NCBI GenBank assembly: GCA_028699795.1
Contig: JAQVTZ010000132.1
Coordinates: 1 to 5,087, forward strand
Direction: 5' to 3'
Source of the DNA: Clostridia bacterium
GTDB taxonomy: Bacteria; Bacillota; Clostridia; Christensenellales; DTU072
Length of the DNA: 5,087 nucleotides
Below are positions 1 to 5,087 of this stretch, piece after piece. Position 1 is the first letter of the stretch. Every line of letters begins with the position of its first letter. The notes below the pieces were generated by a model. The model ran no database searches, was not told where the DNA came from, and worked only from the letters and a program-made list of their open reading frames with translations. The translations under genes were made by a program, and so were the position numbers.

Positions 1-2
1 GT

Positions 3-137
3 TCGGATGACGAAAGACTGCAACAGGTAGAATACGCCCTACTGTATGCCGGCGCCACCAAGGTATTTGCGGTAAGCAACACAACAGGCGAAGGTGTCAC
101 AGAACTAATAGAATATATAGAAAATTTATCATCCTAA
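3..137 (+). CDS. C-terminal fragment of a P-loop GTPase, EutP/PduV-like (5' end outside window)
   Basis: The frame opens at the window edge and reads 44 residues to a TAA at 135-137; the start lies upstream of the window. The visible end has an AGATKVFAVSNTTGEGVTEL stretch followed by a short helix. This matches the end of a small GTPase G domain: the hydrophobic strand, the G5-type 'S-x-x-T-G-E-G' loop and the closing helix. The 'L-x-x-AGA-x-K-V-F-x-V-S' pattern directly before the loop, and the end of the protein right after the last helix, fit the EutP/PduV family best. EngB and Obg-type GTPases without a C-terminal domain remain possible. The Walker A and NKxD motifs are not in the window, so the family call is inference. 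The next gene begins 73 bases downstream and appears to have its own promoter, so co-transcription is not required. Confidence 0.6.
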   Translation, partial: SDDERLQQVEYALLYAGATKVFAVSNTTGEGVTELIEYIENLSS

Positions 138-151
138 AAAAATAATGCCTC

Positions 152-180
152 TTGCGGACGGGCAACTGTTTTGTTATACT
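152..180 (+). promoter_or_regulatory. Probable vegetative promoter with extended -10, driving the DUF1538/P-II operon
   Basis: A -10 hexamer TATACT at 175-180 matches TATAAT at five of six bases. It is preceded by TG at 172-173 plus one base, giving an extended -10 (TGTTATACT). A TTGCGG -35 element at 152-157 sits exactly 17 bases upstream but matches TTGACA only in its first three bases. Transcription would start near 187, leaving a leader of about 24 bases that holds only the ribosome binding site. No terminator is visible between the upstream GTPase gene and this site, so readthrough could add to expression. Confidence 0.6.
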
Positions 181-195
181 TAACAGAGCAATAGT

Positions 196-202
196 AGAGG
201 AG
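196..202 (+). promoter_or_regulatory. Ribosome binding site AGAGGAG that fixes a TTG start
   Basis: AGAGGAG lies 8 bases before the TTG at 211. The next in-frame ATG is deep inside the first repeat (residue 46), which would remove the first membrane segment. The TTG is therefore the better start. Confidence 0.75.
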
Positions 203-210
203 TCTGTTTT

Positions 211-1878
211 TTGAAAAACTTTTTGCTAAAACTCAAAGAATCCGTTTTGTCCGTTGCGCCGATTGCGCTGACGGTGTTTGTGCTGGGATTCACGGTGGAA
301 GATTTTTGGGGCGCCCGTTTGTTGCAGTTTGCGATAGGGGCTTTTATGCTTGTTATCGGGATTACGCTTTTTACTACGGGGGCGGATGTCGCGATGGTAG
401 AAACAGGCAATCTTATCGGTGCCGAGATTACGAAAAATAAAAAACTTTGGATCATTATTCTTGTCTGTTTTGCTTTAGGGCTCATTATTACTGTAGCAGA
501 GCCAGATCTGATGGTGTTAGCAGATCAGCTTTCTGCCGCAATCAACCGTTTCGCGCTTATTCTTGCGGTGGCAATAGGCGTGGGTGTGTTCATGGTTGTT
601 GCGATGCTAAGGATTTTGTTCAAAGTGCCGTTAAGAGCGCTCTTGGTAGGGTTATATTCACTGGTTTTTCTGCTTGCAATATTTACTCCGTCCGAATTCT
701 TACCTCTGGCTTTCGATAGCGGAGGGGTAACGACGGGGCCCATGACGGTACCTTTTATTATGGCTTTTGGCACAGGAATTGCGGCTGTCAAGGGCACAAG
801 TGATATGGAGGACAGCTTTGGTATCGTCGCGCTATGTTCCGTGGGGCCGATTCTCGCGGTAATGATTTTAGGGATGTTTGCGGATACGGAAGCAATATCG
901 TCGGCAGATTTCGCGGTATCCGAAACCGCAACAGGGACTTACGCCCCTTTTCTTTACGCGTTGCCTCATTATATGTTGGAAGTCGCCATTGCTTTGTTGC
1001 CTGTTCTTTTATTTGTAACGATATTTCAATTTGCGAAACTAAAATTATCATCAAAGATGCTTGTGAAAATAGCGATTGGGTTTGTAAATGTCTATGCGGG
1101 ATTGGTAATATTTCTAACAGGTGTCAGTGTGGGCTTTGCGCCTGTGGGCAGGTTGTTGGGATCGGAGATTGCCGTAGGCGAAAATGCATGGTCTCTGATT
1201 CCTATCGGCGTACTTATGGGCCTTTTTACGGTTTTGGCTGAGCCCGCAATCCATGTGCTTACCGAACAAATAGAAGAGATAAGCGGCGGAACCATCCGCA
1301 AAAGGAATGTGATTTTATCTATGATGCTAGGAGTTGCCGTAGCGTTGGGGCTTGCCATGACGCGAGTGCTCACTAGTATCAGCATTTGGTGGTTGATTGT
1401 GCCGGGATATGCGGCAGCGATTCTGCTTTCGTTTTTTTCGCCGAAAGTGTTTACGGCGATTGCTTTTGACAGCGGCGGCGTAGCGAGCGGACCGATGACG
1501 GCGACTTTTATTTTGCCTTTTGCTGTTGGAGCTTCGCTTGCAAGAGACGGGAATATACTGACTGATGCCTTTGGCCTTGTTGCGCTTGTTGCTATGACAC
1601 CTCTAATTGCAATCCAACTTATGGGGGTGCTGTCTGCGCATAAAACACGCAAACGCGTCTATGCCGCGCCTTCAGTAGAGGATGAAGTAATTGATTTCGA
1701 CCAAAATAAGTTCGAACCTCCCAAAAAATCTGTTGAAAAAAAGGATGTTATTGATTTTGATGTGCCACAAAAAATAAAGCAGAAGAGCGGCGCAAAAAAA
1801 CCTTCTCCTACCGCCAAACCGAGAATATATAAAAAACCGCGAACAAAATCTGGAGCCGCAAAGGAGGGCAAAAAGTGA
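211..1878 (+). CDS. DUF1538 integral membrane protein, two-repeat putative ion transporter
   Basis: This 555-residue protein starts at TTG with a good ribosome binding site. It is an inner-membrane protein with about twelve hydrophobic segments in two homologous halves (roughly residues 12-223 and 256-475). Each half carries the DUF1538 signature: AFDSGGVTTGPMT at 167-179 and AFDSGGVASGPMT at 418-430. Other paired motifs are TVAEP (94-98) with TVLAEP (340-345), and SFGIVAL (202-208) with AFGLVAL (453-459). The broken, polar, glycine-rich DSGGV-x-[ST]-GPMT segment and the conserved acidic AEP segment in each half are plausible substrate or ion sites; this is inference. I recall paired DUF1538 proteins being reported as a Na+(K+)/H+ antiporter (UmpAB), unverified here. 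Residues from about 477 form a hydrophilic Lys/Pro-rich tail containing VIDFD twice (493-497, 513-517). The gene overlaps the next by 4 bases, and two P-II genes follow, suggesting P-II control of transport. The family call is firm; the substrate is unknown. Confidence 0.9.
   Translation: MKNFLLKLKESVLSVAPIALTVFVLGFTVEDFWGARLLQFAIGAFMLVIGITLFTTGADVAMVETGNLIGAEITKNKKLWIIILVCFALGLIITVAEPDLMVLADQLSAAINRFALILAVAIGVGVFMVVAMLRILFKVPLRALLVGLYSLVFLLAIFTPSEFLPLAFDSGGVTTGPMTVPFIMAFGTGIAAVKGTSDMEDSFGIVALCSVGPILAVMILGMFADTEAISSADFAVSETATGTYAPFLYALPHYMLEVAIALLPVLLFVTIFQFAKLKLSSKMLVKIAIGFVNVYAGLVIFLTGVSVGFAPVGRLLGSEIAVGENAWSLIPIGVLMGLFTVLAEPAIHVLTEQIEEISGGTIRKRNVILSMMLGVAVALGLAMTRVLTSISIWWLIVPGYAAAILLSFFSPKVFTAIAFDSGGVASGPMTATFILPFAVGASLARDGNILTDAFGLVALVAMTPLIAIQLMGVLSAHKTRKRVYAAPSVEDEVIDFDQNKFEPPKKSVEKKDVIDFDVPQKIKQKSGAKKPSPTAKPRIYKKPRTKSGAAKEGKK
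244..1635 (+). repeat. Protein-level internal duplication in the DUF1538 protein
   Basis: The two halves (about nt 244-879 and 976-1635) encode homologous membrane units offset by roughly 247-251 residues. The clearest match is the DSGGV-x-[TS]-GPMT signature at nt 715-747 and 1468-1500. The DNA has diverged well beyond nucleotide-level repeat detection, so this is an ancient gene duplication and fusion, not a recent tandem repeat. Confidence 0.85.
1861..1868 (+). promoter_or_regulatory. Strong ribosome binding site AAGGAGGG inside the end of the DUF1538 gene
   Basis: AAGGAGGG lies within the last codons of the DUF1538 gene (encoding the Lys-Glu-Gly end) and 6 bases before the GTG at 1875. 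It selects the GTG over a later in-frame ATG at 1902, which has no comparable upstream site. The start overlaps the stop as GTGA, a common layout for translational coupling. Confidence 0.85.
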
Positions 1879-2219
1879 ACAATTATTGTCTGGTAAAATG
1901 TATGATTGCGATTGTAGATAGAGGCAAGAGCAATGCAATCGTCAAGTTTTTGCGAGAAAAGAATATCATGTGCAATTTTGTTATGCAAGCGCACGGGACA
2001 GCGAGTACGCAATGGCAGAATTTGTTGGGCATTGGCGACACAAAAAAAGATGTCATTGTAAGCGTAATGGACAAAACCAAAACCAAAGAGATTTTGGAAG
2101 GATTGGGCGACGAATTTGGCATGCGCAAGGCAGGACGCGGTATCGCCTTTTTTATCGGCGTCAATAGCATCGGAGGCAGAAGGCTGCTTCAATATTGTTT
2201 GGGAAAAGTGGAGGACTGA
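1875..2219 (+). CDS. P-II family-like regulatory protein 1, with divergent T- and B-loops
   Basis: A 114-residue protein of usual P-II length, starting at GTG. P-II proteins are trimeric ferredoxin-like sensors that bind ATP/ADP and 2-oxoglutarate and clamp a partner such as AmtB through the T-loop. Visible landmarks, in order: IVDRG at 13-17 ending the first strand, HGTAS at 40-44, LGIGD at 51-55, a KDVIVSV strand at 58-64, and GRGIAFFIGV at 87-96. These match, position by position, the downstream paralog (IVNRG, GRGTAG, FFGIS, KEIVMIV, QGVMFSLPV). The T-loop region is short and has no tyrosine at the usual uridylylation site. The canonical GxxGDGKIF motif of GlnB/GlnK is absent, replaced by a GRGIAF-type ending. 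It carries an extra C-terminal RRLLQYCLGKVED segment. It is probably co-translated with the DUF1538 transporter and likely regulates it; the ligand is unknown. Confidence 0.85.
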   Translation: MNNYCLVKCMIAIVDRGKSNAIVKFLREKNIMCNFVMQAHGTASTQWQNLLGIGDTKKDVIVSVMDKTKTKEILEGLGDEFGMRKAGRGIAFFIGVNSIGGRRLLQYCLGKVED

Positions 2220-2220
2220 T

Positions 2221-2523
2221 ATGAACAACGATTTAATTATTACCATTGTCAATAGAGGACATGCGGACAAAGTGATGGAAGCGGCACGAGCTAAAGGTGC
2301 AACGGGAGGAACCGTTCTAAATGGACGGGGCACGGCGGGCGAAGTCGAAAACTTTTTTGGTATTTCTATCCAGTCCGAAAAGGAAATCGTCATGATTGTG
2401 GTGGATCATGACGCGCGTCGAGGCATTATGGAAGAGATATCCGAAAAAGCGGGTATAAAAACGGTTGCGCAAGGCGTGATGTTTTCGCTTCCTGTTGAGG
2501 AATCCATCGGTCTTTCTCAATAA
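2221..2523 (+). CDS. P-II family-like regulatory protein 2, shorter paralog
   Basis: A 100-residue protein starting at ATG 2221, one base after the stop of the preceding P-II gene, with GGAGG at 2210-2214. The frame stays open upstream to 2116, but that stretch overlaps the first P-II gene and lacks a ribosome binding site, so 2221 is the start. Landmarks are IVNRG (9-13), GRGTAG (35-40), FFGIS (45-49), a strongly hydrophobic EIVMIVVD strand (55-62) and QGVMFSLPVEESIGL (84-98). This pattern, especially GRGT followed later by G-[IV]-x-F-x-LPVE, is how I remember the P-II subfamily found next to DUF1538 genes in Bacillota. Like its neighbour it has no T-loop tyrosine and no canonical B-loop. 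The two paralogs could form separate trimers or mixed ones. Role inferred: nucleotide- or metabolite-dependent control of the DUF1538 transporter. Confidence 0.88.
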   Translation: MNNDLIITIVNRGHADKVMEAARAKGATGGTVLNGRGTAGEVENFFGISIQSEKEIVMIVVDHDARRGIMEEISEKAGIKTVAQGVMFSLPVEESIGLSQ

Positions 2524-2734
2524 AAACCGACAAAAGAGTAAAAACAGTGCAATAAGCCGACTGGAACAGCAAACCGCGCGGTCAATAAATAGAAAATAGA
2601 TGGCAACCATAGCACTTATTATAGGTAGCTTTAATATCAATGAATAAGCAGTATTTCTGTATCCCAATGCGCCAAATAAAAGAAGAGATTGATTTTTTAT
2701 GAAAAATATCCTCATTTTATTGGGAAATTGGGTA
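2524..2734. other. Intergenic region without a recognised gene
   Basis: This stretch between the P-II operon and the lipoprotein promoter has many stops in all + frames and no clear intrinsic terminator for the operon. It contains a perfect 10-base palindrome, ACCGCGCGGT, at 2573-2582, GC-rich in AT-rich surroundings. On the minus strand one frame stays open across the whole stretch and reads as hydrophobic sequence, but it has no ribosome binding site and runs into the antisense of the P-II gene. The AT-rich run at about 2691-2722 just upstream of the promoter may act as an UP element. Confidence 0.6.
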
Positions 2735-2763
2735 TTGACAACCTATATTATTAAGAGTATAAT
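2735..2763 (+). promoter_or_regulatory. Perfect consensus vegetative sigma factor promoter for the lipoprotein gene
   Basis: TTGACA at 2735-2740 and TATAAT at 2758-2763 both match the consensus at all six bases and are separated by exactly 17 bases. Transcription would begin at about the A at 2770, giving a leader of about 25 bases. The promoter lies inside an in-frame open extension of the downstream gene, which shows that the gene does not start at the upstream ATG 2699. Confidence 0.93.
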
Positions 2764-2784
2764 TGCAGTACAAAAAGTTTTTTT

Positions 2785-2789
2785 GGAGG
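2785..2789 (+). promoter_or_regulatory. Ribosome binding site GGAGG that decides the lipoprotein start
   Basis: GGAGG ends 5 bases before ATG 2795, downstream of the predicted transcription start. The alternative in-frame ATG at 2699 has no such site, lies upstream of the promoter, and would put 32 extra residues before a good signal peptide. Confidence 0.9.
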
Positions 2790-2794
2790 TAACC

Positions 2795-4924
2795 ATGAAA
2801 AAGAAGATACTGATAACCCTAATGGTTGTGGTTCTGTCTTTGGCGATAGCGCTGACTGCGTTTGCTTGCAAACCGAAACAGCCTGACAATCCCAATAACG
2901 GAAACGATACCGGAAACGATGACCCAACACCCAAGACGGTGTCCTTTACTAAAGTCGTAAACGCGATTATAGACGGCGCCGAACAAACTCTCCACAATGC
3001 CGCGAGCGTAGAAGATGCCGCATATTGTGCGTTTACTGGTTATTTCGAACTCGTAACCGGCAGTGGCGACGATGCGACTGCGACCAAGTTCGAACTTAAT
3101 GTAGAAGGCAACTTTGATGAAGATACCCTCGCAAACAACAAAGGCTATCTCGAAGTAAGAGACACGGTAGAAGACGAGACAATTTTGGCAATTTATGTAG
3201 ACCAAAGCACCGTTTACATAGGCGAAGCGTTTACGGCTACCGATATCAATTGGGTTAAATTAGGCCAAGTAGACAGCACCAATTTCATCGCAGGCTACTT
3301 TGCTCAACTACCCGCTATGGTAAATGACATGTTGGGCGATATGGCGGATGCGACTCCTCTTTCCGACCCCGAAGATGAAGAAGGGATGCTTTCTTCTATA
3401 ATGGGGATGCTTCCTATGGTAGGCACGATGTTGTTTAGCCACAGCTATCCCGAGGGTTTTTCTGAAGATGATACAGACGGCAACTACGCGCTTAGCATAA
3501 AAGTCGAAGATCTCGGCGATGTTTTGCAACAAGAGGCGGTTGCCGGGCTTATTGGCGGCGCTCTTACAGATTACAGAGGCCCGATCAATATGGTTCTTCC
3601 CACACTTCTCGGCCTCGAAATGTTAGAAAATGGCACGATTGCACCCGTAGGTAATGTTACACCCGAAGTTGACCTCGAGTTCACAATTACTGATGGCGCA
3701 TTGTCCAAAATCGGTGTTGCGTATGCCAAAGCGGACGATACAGAAACCGAAGATAAAGACGAAGCGATAAGCGTGAAATTCGGACTGAAAAATGTCGTAG
3801 TCGATAACGCGGCAAAAACAACCGCTATCACTCCTACAGATATGCCCAGTGCAGATACTATTGGCGACGGCGCAATCAAACTTTCTATGGTATTGGGCGC
3901 AGGCCAAAAAGACGGCATTATCCAACCCATTACCCTTGATGCCTACCTCGTACCCAATATTTCCGTAGGTTATACCGAAGAAGATGGTTTCTCTTTCGAC
4001 CTCAACGGTCTTATGGGATACGGTTTTGCCACTTTCGGCGAAGACCAAGCAGAGCTTGGCATGGTTTATGACGCCGCAAACGGTCTTGCATTTGACCTTG
4101 CCGGTTTGTACGAAATCCTCGGCGAAACACCCGCAGGAGAAACTGTTTATTATAACAGCACCCTTACTATTGCAGACGAACCCGCCCAAGGTCCTATGAA
4201 TTCCGAAGGCGAAGCGGAAGAATACACCAACATTATCGATATCCTGTTTGAGGCAATCTCAGGCGAAGTCGATATTCTCGGATTGGTAACCGAACAAGCG
4301 AACAATGTTTTGAGCATCGTTACAGGTCTTGTCGGTGTAGTAGACGATGCAATTGCCGACGATGATATCGAAGGTTTTGCCGTGTTGGATGTGCTCGCAC
4401 TGTTAGACGGATTACAAGATTTTGAAGTTGGCGGTGAAGCGTTCTTAGAGTCCGAAATACTCAAAGAGGCGTTGGGCGAATATCCCAGCTATTACCTTGA
4501 CCCCGAGGTTATCATTCAAACAATCGCTGACGCTGCCGATATGACTGTAGAAGAAGTAGAAGACATTGTTTGCGAATTCACCGGTATCGAACTGGGTGCC
4601 GAAGAGTCTCTTGCAGATTACATCGAAACGAATGGTCTGACCATCGAAATGCAAGGCTTCTTGGGCGAAACCGCAACCAACGGCGCGGGATTCCAATTCG
4701 AAATTCTTGCAGGCGATGATTCCATCTTCACATTCGGCATGACCGCACAGCTGGTCACGGATGACGATGTAACCGCTGCTATCGCAGGTTTGGCTATCGC
4801 AGATTTCAACTTTGATGCTCCCGGTACTGCAATCGACCTCGATGACGACGCCAATTGGGATGCTTTCTTAGACGAACTCCAAAGACTTGGTGATGTCTAT
4901 CTTTACGGTAACGAGTTAGCCTAA
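2795..4924 (+). CDS. Large acidic predicted lipoprotein of unknown function
   Basis: A 709-residue secreted protein. Residues 2-4 are lysines, 5-24 a hydrophobic core, then AFA-C with Cys25. This is an acceptable but non-ideal lipobox (Phe at -2); AFA also resembles a signal peptidase I site. An Asn/Asp/Pro-rich tether (about 26-47) follows, as in many Gram-positive lipoproteins. I recognise no domain. Residues 80-157 alternate like beta strands with a 'YVDQSTVYIGEAF...WVKLGQ' run, which in pattern alone recalls LolA/LppX-type lipid-binding lipoproteins. Residues 293-336 and 360-435 also look beta-rich, while 475-610 looks helical. Composition is extreme: about 133 Asp/Glu against about 23 Lys/Arg by hand count, with only three arginines. 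Cysteines are at 25, 78 and 593. The C-terminus has DLDDDANWD at 681-689. It has its own consensus promoter and terminator, so it is probably monocistronic and well expressed. The gene call and export are confident; the function is unknown. Confidence 0.9.
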   Translation: MKKKILITLMVVVLSLAIALTAFACKPKQPDNPNNGNDTGNDDPTPKTVSFTKVVNAIIDGAEQTLHNAASVEDAAYCAFTGYFELVTGSGDDATATKFELNVEGNFDEDTLANNKGYLEVRDTVEDETILAIYVDQSTVYIGEAFTATDINWVKLGQVDSTNFIAGYFAQLPAMVNDMLGDMADATPLSDPEDEEGMLSSIMGMLPMVGTMLFSHSYPEGFSEDDTDGNYALSIKVEDLGDVLQQEAVAGLIGGALTDYRGPINMVLPTLLGLEMLENGTIAPVGNVTPEVDLEFTITDGALSKIGVAYAKADDTETEDKDEAISVKFGLKNVVVDNAAKTTAITPTDMPSADTIGDGAIKLSMVLGAGQKDGIIQPITLDAYLVPNISVGYTEEDGFSFDLNGLMGYGFATFGEDQAELGMVYDAANGLAFDLAGLYEILGETPAGETVYYNSTLTIADEPAQGPMNSEGEAEEYTNIIDILFEAISGEVDILGLVTEQANNVLSIVTGLVGVVDDAIADDDIEGFAVLDVLALLDGLQDFEVGGEAFLESEILKEALGEYPSYYLDPEVIIQTIADAADMTVEEVEDIVCEFTGIELGAEESLADYIETNGLTIEMQGFLGETATNGAGFQFEILAGDDSIFTFGMTAQLVTDDDVTAAIAGLAIADFNFDAPGTAIDLDDDANWDAFLDELQRLGDVYLYGNELA

Positions 4925-4952
4925 AGCTCTATCGTTTCCTATCACGAACAAC

Positions 4953-4983
4953 AAAAAGAGCCTCAGAAACGGGGCTCTTTTTT
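4953..4983 (+). terminator. Intrinsic terminator after the lipoprotein gene, possibly bidirectional
   Basis: AAAAAGAGCCTC (4953-4964) pairs with GGGGCTCTTTTT (4971-4982), with one G-T wobble, around a six-base AGAAAC loop. The run of six Ts at 4978-4983 is the release tract, partly paired with the A-run on the 5' side. An outer ACAAC (4948-4952) / GTTGT (4985-4989) pair extends the inverted repeat. On the minus strand the A-run becomes a T-run, so it may also stop transcription from the right. It begins 28 bases after the stop codon. Confidence 0.92.
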
Positions 4984-5078
4984 CGTTGTGAACATACCAA
5001 ACAGAGGTTGCATTTGGATTGTATGACAAGATACCGTAAATAGGAAATGTCAAGTGAGTGCTAAATAGAGGTGGCCAA

Positions 5079-5087
5079 ATGACTAAT
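5079..5087 (+). CDS. Possible start of a further gene, cut by the window edge
   Basis: ATG at 5079 is preceded by AGAGGTGG at 5067-5074, a plausible ribosome binding site with a 4-base spacer from its last base. Only three codons (Met-Thr-Asn) are visible, so neither coding status nor product can be judged. No convincing promoter was found in the 90 bases between the terminator and this site. Confidence 0.35.

Noticed and set aside
166..186. Inverted repeat CTGTT-N11-AACAG across the -10 region of the operon promoter, considered as an operator.
   Set aside because: Only five-base arms with no extension inward or outward; expected by chance in AT-rich DNA and no regulator gene is nearby to support it.
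1092..1652. Minus-strand frame of 186 codons opposite the second half of the DUF1538 gene.
   Set aside because: Antisense to a conserved membrane repeat. The openness follows from codon composition of the real gene.
2116..2220. Upstream extension of the second P-II gene from ATG 2116.
   Set aside because: It lies wholly within the first P-II gene in another frame, has no ribosome binding site, and the paralog alignment begins at 2221.
1659..2393. Long minus-strand frame (244 codons) opposite the P-II genes.
   Set aside because: It is antisense to three well-supported genes with ribosome binding sites and recognisable family motifs; the composition is typical of a shadow frame.
2317..2715. 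Minus-strand reading frame of 132 codons as a membrane protein gene.
   Set aside because: No ribosome binding site before any candidate start, and half of it is antisense to a convincing P-II gene. Retained only as a possible relic or repeat in the findings.
2699..2794. In-frame N-terminal extension of the lipoprotein from ATG 2699 (32 extra residues).
   Set aside because: It lacks a ribosome binding site, contains the perfect promoter, and would hide a clean signal peptide that begins at ATG 2795 with GGAGG upstream.
3623..4189. Minus-strand frame of 188 codons inside the lipoprotein gene.
   Set aside because: Shadow of the acidic coding sequence, with no independent start signal or family resemblance.
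4997..5017. Inverted repeat CCAAA-N11-TTTGG downstream of the terminator.
   Set aside because: Five-base arms only, no extension, and no promoter in register with it.
5008..5047. Possible promoter for the gene at the right edge (TTGCAT or TTGTAT with downstream hexamers).
   Set aside because: No -10 hexamer at 16-18 base spacing matches the consensus at more than about three positions.

Overview
This window looks like a piece of a Bacillota (Clostridia-type) chromosome. Four things point there: strong GGAGG-type ribosome binding sites before every gene, TTG and GTG starts, a textbook vegetative promoter with a U-tract terminator, and a lipoprotein with an N/D/P-rich tether. The exact lineage cannot be read from the sequence. 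An uncultured gut-type clostridium is only a guess.

Layout, all genes on the + strand. (1) 3-137: the last 44 residues of a P-loop GTPase, most like the EutP/PduV type. (2) 211-2523: a compact three-gene operon. It holds a 555-residue DUF1538 membrane protein (TTG start), a 114-residue P-II-like protein whose GTG start overlaps the previous stop by 4 bases, and a second 100-residue P-II-like protein starting 1 base after the previous stop. A promoter with an extended -10 element lies at 152-180. (3) 2524-2794: a non-coding stretch ending in a perfect TTGACA-N17-TATAAT promoter. (4) 2795-4924: a 709-residue, very acidic predicted lipoprotein of unknown function, probably monocistronic, followed by a strong intrinsic terminator at 4953-4983. 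(5) 4984-5087: a short leader, with a possible next gene starting at 5079.

The operon is the main biological unit. A two-repeat integral membrane protein is co-transcribed and probably translationally coupled with two divergent P-II proteins. By analogy with GlnK-AmtB, the P-II pair may sense a nucleotide or metabolite and gate the transporter. I recall paired DUF1538 proteins being reported as a cation/proton antiporter (UmpAB); this is from memory and unchecked. Both P-II proteins lack the usual T-loop tyrosine and the usual B-loop glycine motif, so their ligand and switching mechanism may differ from those of GlnB/GlnK. The membrane protein also has a lysine-rich cytosolic-type tail with a duplicated VIDFD motif that has no obvious explanation.

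The acidic lipoprotein is the other unexplained item: about 133 Asp/Glu against about 23 Lys/Arg by hand count, no domain I can name, and a consensus promoter suggesting high expression. I see no CRISPR array, tRNA, rRNA, transposase or phage gene.
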